This document shows positions 1 to 7,104 of a DNA stretch of 13,634 nucleotides, piece by piece. The position numbers were made by a program, and so were the translations under genes. Within the stretch, counting starts at the first letter, position 1. Each line of letters starts with the position of its first letter. The notes below the pieces were generated by a model. The model was not told the origin of the DNA. It did no database searches and worked only from the letters and a program-made list of their open reading frames with translations. The DNA comes from an uncultured Fidelibacterota bacterium. Lineage in GTDB: Bacteria > Fidelibacterota > Marinisomatia > Marinisomatales > UBA1611. The stretch spans positions 1-13,634 of the forward strand of contig CALCSS010000132.1 of NCBI GenBank assembly GCA_937893835.1, written 5' to 3'.

Positions 1-350
1 TGGGAGGACTAATCTCTGCATATGGCATATGCGAATACCCAGATGTTTTTGGTGGAGCAGCTTGTTTTTCAACACACTGGTCAATCTTAGATGGAGTATT
101 TATAGAATATTTGAAGAATCATATTCCTAATTCAGAATTACATAAACTGTATTTTGACTATGGCACTTTAGGTTTGGATAGCGAGTATGAGTCTTATCAA
201 TTAATCGTAGATTCTTTAATGATGGTAAATGGGTATGAAGAGAATAAAAATTGGATAACAAAAAAGTTTGAAAATGATAACCATAATGAAGACTTTTGGC
301 GTGCTCGATTTCATTATCCGATTGAATTTTTCTTTAAAAATATAGATTAA
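1..350 (+). CDS. Esterase-D/Fes-like alpha/beta hydrolase, 3' end only
   Basis: This is the C-terminal part of a serine esterase; the 5' end lies outside the window. The frame is open from base 3, and the cut first codon ends in TG, which fits Met. The visible start then reads (M)GGLISAYG, the usual continuation of the nucleophile elbow GxSMGG of the putative-esterase family (PF00756: esterase D, Fes, IroE). A segment EYPDVFGGAACFSTHW follows, typical of the strand after the nucleophile. The later DYGTLGLDSEYE stretch probably carries the catalytic Asp, and the His of DNHNEDFW near the end probably completes the triad. An internal TTG at 111 is not the true start, because conserved sequence continues upstream of it. 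The substrate cannot be told from this fragment. The stop is TAA 348-350. Confidence 0.8.
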   Translation, partial: GGLISAYGICEYPDVFGGAACFSTHWSILDGVFIEYLKNHIPNSELHKLYFDYGTLGLDSEYESYQLIVDSLMMVNGYEENKNWITKKFENDNHNEDFWRARFHYPIEFFFKNID

Positions 351-523
351 TTAATCATTTAGCACCATATTGGCGTATATTATTTTTAGTATGATATCTA
401 TTGTCTTTTAATTGAGGATGTGTACATTTGGGGCGTTCTTTAATATAAAATTGAATTATTTATAACTTTTCAATCAAATAAAAAAGACTAATACAAATTA
501 ACTAAAAATAGGAAGTAGATAGA
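351..523 (+). promoter_or_regulatory. Intergenic leader of the cold-shock gene with a possible FCB-type promoter
   Basis: This 173-bp AT-rich stretch has no convincing ORF. It holds TACATTTG at 423-430, which matches the TAnnTTTG -7 element described for Bacteroidota, with TTG at 401-403 upstream across a 19-nt spacer. If this is used, the cold-shock mRNA would carry a leader of roughly 85-90 nt. An E. coli-like alternative is the TATAAC at 461-466, which lacks a good -35. An AGGAAG Shine-Dalgarno at 510-515 sits 8 nt before the ATG at 524, one of the few clear ones in the window. The promoter assignment is weak. Confidence 0.3.
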
Positions 524-736
524 ATGAGTAATACTAAAGAAGGAACCGTCAAGTGGTTCAATGACTCAAAAGGATATGGGTTTTTAACACCAAACGATGG
601 TGGAAAAGATTTATTTGTCCATATGAGTGAAATTAAAATGGATGGATTCAAAACACTTAAAGAAGGCCAGTCCGTAGATTTTGAAGAGGGAGAGACAGAA
701 AAAGGTCCCTGTGCAACCAACGTAGTGCCAAAATAA
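524..736 (+). CDS. Cold-shock domain protein (CspA family)
   Basis: A 70-residue single cold-shock domain, the normal length for the CspA family. It binds single-stranded RNA/DNA and acts as an RNA chaperone in the cytoplasm. It opens with the typical GTVKWFNDSKGYGFL stretch, containing RNP1 (KGYGFL, about residues 17-22), followed by RNP2 (LFVHMS, about 30-35), and ends with the usual GPCATNV sequence. The ATG at 524 is supported by AGGAAG at 510-515. It is followed after 57 nt by a small unknown ORF on the same strand, and no terminator lies between them, so the two may be co-transcribed up to the terminator at 1164-1191. Whether it is cold-induced cannot be told from sequence; constitutive family members are common. 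Confidence 0.95.
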   Translation: MSNTKEGTVKWFNDSKGYGFLTPNDGGKDLFVHMSEIKMDGFKTLKEGQSVDFEEGETEKGPCATNVVPK

Positions 737-793
737 ATAGTGCACTAATCTAAAGAAAATAATCTATTGGGATAATTAGAAGGTAATTATAAT

Positions 794-1108
794 ATGTATT
801 ATGATGATATAAATGTGACTAAACGGAAAACGATTACAAATGGTGAGAAGTACGATTTTTTCATTTATAATATGCTACCAATTGAAAAAGAATTTTCAAA
901 TGGAATGTTTGGCAAAGGTGAAACAGTCATTAGTCAAATAAAAGATTATAAAATGCAGGATGATGAGAGTGGAGAGATGCTCGAGGTTAAACTTAGGTGC
1001 TCAAAAAAGATAGATGATGCAATGGATGGACCTTCCCCAAGTGAAAGTAAAAAAATATTTAATAAATGTTTAGAGGAATTAGAAAATAGGGGTCTAGTTA
1101 GAGACTGA
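794..1108 (+). CDS. Small hypothetical protein downstream of the cold-shock gene
   Basis: I do not recognise this 104-residue protein. It is soluble, charged and has no signal peptide or membrane segment. The first half has mixed hydrophobic/charged strand-like segments (KYDFFIYNMLPIEKEF, GETVISQIKDYKM). The C-terminal third (ESKKIFNKCLEELENRGLV) looks like an amphipathic helix. The ATG at 794 is preceded by GAAGG about 10 nt upstream, a plausible ribosome-binding site, and the downstream terminator at 1164-1191 supports its being a real end-of-operon gene. Its position 57 nt after a cold-shock gene suggests co-transcription but does not give a function. Confidence 0.65.
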   Translation: MYYDDINVTKRKTITNGEKYDFFIYNMLPIEKEFSNGMFGKGETVISQIKDYKMQDDESGEMLEVKLRCSKKIDDAMDGPSPSESKKIFNKCLEELENRGLVRD

Positions 1109-1163
1109 TTCTAAATCATAGATTCATATTTATAATCTTTTTACAATATTATTAATTATTATC

Positions 1164-1191
1164 AAAAAGCCCCACATCCGTGGGGTTTTTT
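1164..1191 (+). terminator. Rho-independent terminator (possibly bidirectional)
   Basis: A perfect CCCCAC (1170-1175) / GTGGGG (1180-1185) stem with the 4-nt loop ATCC is followed by six T (1186-1191) and preceded by five A and a G (1164-1169). The A-tract can pair with the T-tract to lengthen the stem. It closes the cold-shock/hypothetical unit. The A-tract on the other side means it could also work on the minus strand. Confidence 0.9.
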
Positions 1192-1219
1192 GTTTGTTGG
1201 ATGATGGCTAGATTTCGAT

Positions 1220-3304
1220 ATGAGTAGATATGTGACATTACTACTGTTATATACTGTATGCAGTGGAGAATTAATTAGACCAAAAGATGGCCAAGAGTTA
1301 CACTATGTTCATGTGCTATTTGAATGGGATCAGGAACCAGATATATTATATTATCAACTTGAATTGTTGAATCTCAACTCTAATGAAACAGTAATATTCG
1401 ATAGCCTTAAAACCAATCTTTATATTGATAGATCAAGCATTATATGGGATAGAATATATCAATGGCGTGTAAGGGCAATTAACCAACAGAATGAATATGG
1501 TAATTGGATAGGACCATCGATATTCATCACTACAGAATCTAAGCTTCGTAATGTCAATTCAACCATTTACCAAGATTCGTTGATACAGCCAGGTCTGACC
1601 ATTTTTGGTGGACCAAATCCTATGAGACATAGTGTCGTGGTTGATCGCGAGGGTAAAGAGATCTGGAATGATGGTGAATTCAGTTTCAAGATCAACCACG
1701 TTGATGAATATGGTGCTATATATGGAAATAGTGATGACCTATATCCAGATCGTACAGCATCTAAGATCAATTATGATATGGAGTTTTTATGGTCCTCTGA
1801 ACAAGAGGTAGACCCGCATGATATAAGAGAGACACCAAGAGAGACATATCTTACCTTACGAAATATATTTTCTAATGGCCCTATCCCTTCGAATATATCA
1901 AAAACCGATGAATTTAGAGATCTGGGATTTCTAGCTGATGATACAACAAATGAGTTTCCATGGTTTGCTCAGGAGATTATTGAGTTTGACCACAATAATG
2001 ATATTATTTGGAGTTGGAATCCCTTTGATCACTTTTCACTGGATGACCATGATAGACACGGACATACTTGGCAAGATGCATTCATAGCAATGAAATATGA
2101 TTGGACTCATTCCAATAGCATATATTTTGATGATAATGAAAGTGCGATATATTTATCAAGTCGACATTTATCACGAATATCAAAGATTGATTATCCGTCA
2201 GGTGATATTATTTATAATATCAGTTTACCACTACCTTATATAGTTTCAGGAGATTCAGGTATTGGTAATGATCTATTATTCAATTTCCAACACCATGTTC
2301 AGAGGATTGATAATGGTAATTTCACCTTATTTGACAATGGAAATATAAGTGATCAGATCTTTGATCACGGACATAGGATATCCCGTGCAATTGAATTTGA
2401 AGTGATTGGAGATACGGTTTGTAATATGATCTGGTCATATAGTCTACCTACTAATCTCTATGGACGTGCCGGTGGAAGTGTTCAAGTCCTAAATAATAAT
2501 AATAGGTTGATCTATACGAGAGGCAATTCATTTGGTGGTGTGAATAATCCTACGATCATAGAGATCAAGGATGACCATACAATGGTTTGGAAATTAACTG
2601 CACCTCGATATTATGCTTGGTACAGAGCATTTAGGATACCATCAATTCATCCAGATGCTTTTTCTGTTATTGTAGACCCATTTTCATCGATCAATTTAAA
2701 TAATGCTGAGGTGAATGGAGTGATAATTGACCCTGACGGCATTATCACAATTTCAATCATAAACGAGAGTGGTTATTCACAACCCTATTTTTATAAGATA
2801 AAAGATGACAGAGGATGGATCCAACCGGTAACAGGTACCAATACCATTGGTCCTTGGCAACACCTAGATATTCAATTAGAATTATCATCCACTCAAGGCA
2901 GAAGGCTGCCATATTCAAATCTAGAGATCATTGTGACCCCCATAAAACATTCATATGCAAAAAAGCAAAAGACATATATGCTTTTTGACAGATCTAATTT
3001 CATTGAGTCAGATATTGATTCTCAAATGTTGGTCAGTGGCCTTGATAATATTCCCAATCCATTTAACCCTACGACAAACATCAAATACGATCTATTTAAA
3101 AGTGGCCATATAAAGATCACTATCTATGATATCATGGGCAGACATATCAGGGTCCTCTTTGATGGAATACAAAATGCAGGGTCCAAGTCAATCATATGGA
3201 ATTCCAATGACAATGCTGGCCTTCCCATTGGTACTGGGCTTTATATTTACACCATAGAGGCGGGTTCTGACATCAAGAGAGGTAAGATGTTGCTTTTGAA
3301 ATAA
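1220..3304 (+). CDS. Secreted arylsulfotransferase (ASST)-like protein with C-terminal sorting domain
   Basis: A 694-residue exported protein. The start MSRYVTLLLLYTVCSG resembles a short signal peptide. Residues about 18-105 look like a fibronectin-III-type strand domain (FEWDQ, YQWRVRAINQ, GNWIGPS). Residues about 125-480 match the arylsulfotransferase beta-propeller family (PF05935/PF14269 type) in pattern: IIWSWNPFDHF (about 262-272), YDWTHSNSI (293-301), HHVQRIDNGNFTLFDNG (358-374) and GRAGGSVQVLNNNNRLIYT (415-433). Candidate catalytic or structural His are H200, H297 and H358/H359. Known ASSTs transfer sulfate between phenolic groups in the periplasm; the substrate here is unknown. Residues about 606-694 form a FlgD-like/type IX-like sorting domain (NPFNP, IYDIMGR, GTGLYIYTIEAG, final KMLLLK). 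An in-frame stop at 1202-1204 leaves ATG 1220 as the first start; no good Shine-Dalgarno is visible. The enzymatic role is inferred from pattern only. Confidence 0.75.
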   Translation: MSRYVTLLLLYTVCSGELIRPKDGQELHYVHVLFEWDQEPDILYYQLELLNLNSNETVIFDSLKTNLYIDRSSIIWDRIYQWRVRAINQQNEYGNWIGPSIFITTESKLRNVNSTIYQDSLIQPGLTIFGGPNPMRHSVVVDREGKEIWNDGEFSFKINHVDEYGAIYGNSDDLYPDRTASKINYDMEFLWSSEQEVDPHDIRETPRETYLTLRNIFSNGPIPSNISKTDEFRDLGFLADDTTNEFPWFAQEIIEFDHNNDIIWSWNPFDHFSLDDHDRHGHTWQDAFIAMKYDWTHSNSIYFDDNESAIYLSSRHLSRISKIDYPSGDIIYNISLPLPYIVSGDSGIGNDLLFNFQHHVQRIDNGNFTLFDNGNISDQIFDHGHRISRAIEFEVIGDTVCNMIWSYSLPTNLYGRAGGSVQVLNNNNRLIYTRGNSFGGVNNPTIIEIKDDHTMVWKLTAPRYYAWYRAFRIPSIHPDAFSVIVDPFSSINLNNAEVNGVIIDPDGIITISIINESGYSQPYFYKIKDDRGWIQPVTGTNTIGPWQHLDIQLELSSTQGRRLPYSNLEIIVTPIKHSYAKKQKTYMLFDRSNFIESDIDSQMLVSGLDNIPNPFNPTTNIKYDLFKSGHIKITIYDIMGRHIRVLFDGIQNAGSKSIIWNSNDNAGLPIGTGLYIYTIEAGSDIKRGKMLLLK

Positions 3305-3406
3305 TCCAAGAGAATTGCACCAACATAATTAGAATGGGTATATATAGGTATTAATAATATAAATTTTTTAATATTTAAAGATCTAAAGAACAAATAAATC
3401 AGGAAC

Positions 3407-4759
3407 ATGATGAACCATATAGATAAAAGTACAATCAGATCATTCAACAAATCAGTCACCTCAGATAATCATGCTAAATCAATTAGAAATGCAACCTTTC
3501 GCAATAATCTCATTGAAGTTGCCATGGACTGGGACCATTTTAGAACTATTGATCACTCGTTTTCTGAAGTAGTTACGGGTGAAATGCCAACAACAAATCA
3601 GAAATCAAGTGGTCGGTGTTGGGGTTTTGCAGGTTTGAATCTATTTCGTATCCATCTAGGTAGGAAATATTCTCTAAAGGATTTTCAATTTTCACAGAGC
3701 TATTTCATGTTCTGGGATAAACTCGAAAAGTCAAACTATTTCTTGGAATCAATTATTGCCACAGCGGATAAGGGTTGGAGCAGTAGACTTTTGATGCACC
3801 TATTATCCAATCCGATTCAAGACGGAGGGCAGTGGGATATGTGGGTCAACTTGGTGAATAAATATGGTGTGGTCCCTCAGTCGGAAATGCCAGAATCATA
3901 TTCTTCTAGTAACTCAAGGTATATGAATCGAATGATAACTAGAAAACTACGTGAGAATGCGAAGATCATCAGAGAATCAATTCAAACTGGCGCAGGTCCT
4001 CAGGTTATCCAAGAACAAAAAAATGATATGCTTCAAGAGATCTATAAGATGTTGGCTATTCACCTAGGCACTCCACCTAATTCCTTTAACTGGCAGACCA
4101 GAGACAAGAAGAAGAATTTCATTCGATTTATGGAAATGACCCCAGATACCTTTTATAAGGATCATGTTGGTCTTGATCTTGATGATTATGTGTGTCTTAT
4201 CAATTGTCCAATGTCAGATAAAGAATATAACAAGGTCTATACGGTTGATTATTTGGGGAATGTTGCCGAGGGTAAGCCAATACGATACCTCAATGTTGAG
4301 AGCCAGGTAATGAAGGAGGCAACCATCCAATCACTAAAAAGTGATGAACCGGTCTGGTTTGGCTGTGACGTTAGTAAGCATTTTCATCGTGAACTTGGTG
4401 TCATGGATATAGACCTTTTTGATTATGATTCATTTTATGATATGAGGTTTGGAATGGACAAGGCTGCACGTCTTGAATATGGAGATAGTCAAATGACCCA
4501 TGCCATGCTATTTACAGGAGTTGACCTAAACTCAAAAAATGAGCCTATTAAGTGGCGAGTTGAGAATAGTTGGGGCACGAAAGGAGGTGACAAGGGATAC
4601 CACATCATGTCAGATAAATGGTTTGATGAGTATAGCTATGAGGTTGTGGTCCATAGGAATCATCTTTCAGATGAATTATTTGATCTATTTCAAAATGAGG
4701 ATGCCATTCATCTAGACCCCTGGGATCCAATGGGAGCATTGGCACATAGAAGTTACTGA
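3407..4759 (+). CDS. pepC: Aminopeptidase C / bleomycin hydrolase (peptidase C1B)
   Basis: A papain-fold cysteine aminopeptidase of about the usual family length (450 residues), normally a cytoplasmic hexamer with the active sites facing an inner cavity. The full catalytic set is visible: oxyanion Gln65 in TNQKSSGRCW, nucleophile Cys71, His365 in QMTHAMLFTG and Asn387 in WRVENSWG. The C-terminal arm LDPWDPMGALA, which in this family reaches into the active site and sets aminopeptidase specificity, is present but followed by four extra residues (HRSY). Two adjacent ATGs (3407, 3410) are possible starts; AGGA at 3401-3404 is better spaced for the second. There is no signal peptide, so a cytoplasmic peptide-degrading role is expected. 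It ends directly against the stop of the convergent gene at 4760. Confidence 0.93.
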   Translation: MMNHIDKSTIRSFNKSVTSDNHAKSIRNATFRNNLIEVAMDWDHFRTIDHSFSEVVTGEMPTTNQKSSGRCWGFAGLNLFRIHLGRKYSLKDFQFSQSYFMFWDKLEKSNYFLESIIATADKGWSSRLLMHLLSNPIQDGGQWDMWVNLVNKYGVVPQSEMPESYSSSNSRYMNRMITRKLRENAKIIRESIQTGAGPQVIQEQKNDMLQEIYKMLAIHLGTPPNSFNWQTRDKKKNFIRFMEMTPDTFYKDHVGLDLDDYVCLINCPMSDKEYNKVYTVDYLGNVAEGKPIRYLNVESQVMKEATIQSLKSDEPVWFGCDVSKHFHRELGVMDIDLFDYDSFYDMRFGMDKAARLEYGDSQMTHAMLFTGVDLNSKNEPIKWRVENSWGTKGGDKGYHIMSDKWFDEYSYEVVVHRNHLSDELFDLFQNEDAIHLDPWDPMGALAHRSY

Positions 4760-5332
4760 TCAGTCATCGTCATATTTTTCTGCGATCATTAGAAAGATAA
4801 GATAAAAAATGATGGGTGCAACAACCCATACAGCTTGAGGTATGAGAGTATACCCAGGGCAAAGCTGTGCAGAGCCTGGTAGTCTTGGAATGATCACAGG
4901 ATTCCAGGATAAAGGTTCATATATCCACACTCTTCCATTGAACAGATATTCAACCAGAAGCTCCTGAAATATTCCCCAGGAAAGAAAAATACAAAGTTCA
5001 CTTGATTCAAATTGCTTGAATAGTGGACCCTTCAGATATTTTTCACAAATAAAGACCCCGACCATAAACAGCCCACCATCCCATAGTGAGTGACTTATTT
5101 TCCGTGGCCATCCACCCAGACCCCATGGCCATTCTTTGACTGAATGAACAAATTCTGGTCCTAAGTATAAAAATGTGAATTCCCAGATCGAGCCTATGAG
5201 ACACCCAATCCAAAACATTATATAATACGTTTTATTGATGGTTCTTTGTTTATAAGCCACTATACACCCTATTGCCAAGGCAATTGCAACGGTAAAGTCA
5301 CCAACTAGAAAAAAGTAGTCAAGATTGTTCAA
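4760..5332 (-). CDS. Unknown tryptophan-rich integral membrane protein
   Basis: I do not recognise this 190-residue protein. Five or so hydrophobic spans are visible: about residues 8-27, 37-57, 84-97, 113-130 and 166-185. Charged or aromatic residues lie within or next to the spans: W50-E51, H81, W84-D85, E124 and E128, plus a loop rich in W, P and G (KEWPWGLGGWPRK, 66-78). This looks more like a conserved functional site than a simple anchor. The only usable start between the upstream in-frame stop and the first span is TTG at 5332-5330, with only a weak GGA upstream. Its stop (4760-4762) touches the stop of the pepC-like gene with no gap, and no terminator hairpin is visible there. No function is proposed. 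Confidence 0.75.
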   Translation of the reverse strand: MNNLDYFFLVGDFTVAIALAIGCIVAYKQRTINKTYYIMFWIGCLIGSIWEFTFLYLGPEFVHSVKEWPWGLGGWPRKISHSLWDGGLFMVGVFICEKYLKGPLFKQFESSELCIFLSWGIFQELLVEYLFNGRVWIYEPLSWNPVIIPRLPGSAQLCPGYTLIPQAVWVVAPIIFYLIFLMIAEKYDDD

Positions 5333-5465
5333 ATGAGGAATCCATTAATAATTAACATTCAAATCTAACCAATATATAATAATTGATGATGTTATGTTTG
5401 GTTTTTTGTTACCAAGATGTAGGGTAAGTTTCTGCTAATAATATTTATGAAAAGTTGATGAATTT
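5333..5465. promoter_or_regulatory. Divergent intergenic region between the membrane-protein gene and the YggT gene
   Basis: This 133-bp AT-rich spacer must hold promoters for both directions. TATGTTTG at 5393-5400 fits the FCB-type TAnnTTTG -7 element for the plus strand, but no TTTG element stands at the expected distance upstream. No inverted repeat or operator stands out. Confidence 0.25.
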
Positions 5466-5723
5466 ATGGGATTTTTTCTAAGATTGATTATAAGCAATGT
5501 TTTTTCCATCCTACAAATATTGATCGTTGTAAGGGCATTCCTAAGTTGGATGCCGCATGATTCCCGAGGCCAGTATACTATTCTATTATATACGATAACT
5601 GAATCAATACTCGGCCCAATTAGATCTAATTTACCTGTCCAATCAAGTGGCTTTGACCTATCTCCAATAATAGCATTCTTCTTGCTCGGTTTTCTAAAGA
5701 AGCTCTTATTGGTCGCAGTTTGA
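5466..5723 (+). CDS. YggT/YlmG family membrane protein
   Basis: An 85-residue protein of the YggT family (PF02325), with two membrane helices (about residues 5-27 and 63-84). Family features seen are the VVRAFLSWMP motif after helix 1, TESILGPIR (the usual TEP.L.P.R) and FDLSPIIAF at the start of helix 2. YggT/YlmG proteins are linked to cell division, osmotic stress tolerance and, in plastids, thylakoid complex assembly; the exact role here is unknown. The ATG at 5466 has no obvious Shine-Dalgarno. The gene lies 17 nt before the MFS transporter gene and probably forms an operon with it. Confidence 0.9.
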   Translation: MGFFLRLIISNVFSILQILIVVRAFLSWMPHDSRGQYTILLYTITESILGPIRSNLPVQSSGFDLSPIIAFFLLGFLKKLLLVAV

Positions 5724-5740
5724 TAAAAGATAACTAGTGA

Positions 5741-7042
5741 ATGTTAAAAAGTATTTTTCGCAGTTATCTTTCTCTGCCAAAGAATATTCATCTATTGTTT
5801 CTACTGGAATTCAATCTAAGTCTCATACATGTTGCTTTCATTCTTGTATTGAATATCTACCTACGTAAACAAGGCTTCACTGATCCAGAGATAGCATCCT
5901 TTAATTCATTGAGATTCATTGGTGCATTGGCATTTGCACTGCCATTGGGTATCTACATACGAGGAAAGAGGCTGAAGCCCTTTTTTATTTTGGCTGCATT
6001 TATCGTTCCCATGACCAGTGCTATGATCATTGAGTCCATTCACTTTTCAATTGTTCCGTTGATACAATTATCATTCTTATCTTGGGGAATAGGCATGATG
6101 CTCATGAGAGTGTGCTCATTGCCATTCATCATTCGGAATACTAATTCAGAGAATAGCACTGAAGCATTATCATTGAGCGCAGCCACATGGTCACTTTCAA
6201 CCATATTCTCAGGCCTGATCATCAGTGGATTGGATTGGCTATCATATATTGATCTGTTGACCTGGAGGATATCATTCAATGAACACAGCATACTATGGAT
6301 CATAACACTCATTGGTATCTCCTCAATATTTTTCGTGCGTGGTATGAGTGAAGATGAAAAACAAACAGTACAAAAGAAAAATGATATATTCTCTCTGCGT
6401 GAGTATTATGATTGGAAGCTTATTTTCAAAGCTATTTCCCCACTCATTCTCATATCGATCGGCGCAGGTTTGACCATACCATTTGTCAATCTATTCTTTA
6501 ATTCAGTTTTTGGATTTTCCTCCAGTGCATATAGTATCATGGGAAGCTTTACAGCGATGCTGGTATTCATTTTTTCTCTACTAGTACCAACCTTGAGAAA
6601 GAAATATGGATATTGGATGACGATCGTTGTTGTGCAAAGTCTAGCCATTGCTTGCCTGATCATCATGTCACTGACGGAGATCTATGTATCATATGGTTAT
6701 GCGGTCATTATAGCAGTTGGCGCATATGTGATCCGCCAACCATTGATGCATATGGCTCATCCAGCCTCGAATGAATTGATGATGAATTATGTTGGGAAAA
6801 ATAATCAAGAACTTATTAGTGCACTGAGTTCTAGTCTATGGAGTGCTTCATGGTTCATTAGTGCCAAGATCTTTGAGTGGCTAAGATTATTGGAGTTCAA
6901 ATATTTTGAGATCTTCCTCATTACTGCTTTGCTTTATGCGCTAGGCGTGGCTCTTTATGCCGTATTAATAAAGGAGTACGAGCATAATCAAAGAACTCTT
7001 GACCCAGTCTTGCCCATTGCAGATGAATTATCAATCGATTGA
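5741..7042 (+). CDS. MFS-type membrane transporter
   Basis: A 433-residue polytopic membrane protein with about 11-12 hydrophobic helices split into two halves by a charged central loop (MSEDEKQTVQKKND, about residues 200-213). The loop between helices 2 and 3 (GIYIRGKRLKP, about 70-80) resembles the basic motif A of the major facilitator superfamily. The second half carries a similar basic loop (TLRKKYGYW) after a FNSVFGFSSSAYSIMGSF segment, as in MFS permeases. The substrate cannot be inferred. The start is ATG 5741, 17 nt after the YggT stop, with only weak ribosome-binding sequence. It ends 62 nt before the LRR-protein gene. Confidence 0.85.
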   Translation: MLKSIFRSYLSLPKNIHLLFLLEFNLSLIHVAFILVLNIYLRKQGFTDPEIASFNSLRFIGALAFALPLGIYIRGKRLKPFFILAAFIVPMTSAMIIESIHFSIVPLIQLSFLSWGIGMMLMRVCSLPFIIRNTNSENSTEALSLSAATWSLSTIFSGLIISGLDWLSYIDLLTWRISFNEHSILWIITLIGISSIFFVRGMSEDEKQTVQKKNDIFSLREYYDWKLIFKAISPLILISIGAGLTIPFVNLFFNSVFGFSSSAYSIMGSFTAMLVFIFSLLVPTLRKKYGYWMTIVVVQSLAIACLIIMSLTEIYVSYGYAVIIAVGAYVIRQPLMHMAHPASNELMMNYVGKNNQELISALSSSLWSASWFISAKIFEWLRLLEFKYFEIFLITALLYALGVALYAVLIKEYEHNQRTLDPVLPIADELSID

Positions 7043-7104
7043 AAACCTTGAGAATATAAAATGAACATGTATCTACAAAGATCTAGATATCATTAGTAAT
7101 TTAT

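Noticed and set aside
345..356. 12-bp palindrome GATTAATTAATC at the esterase stop codon as an operator or terminator
   Set aside because: It is pure AT-rich sequence with no T-tract or second copy, and is expected by chance at this base composition.
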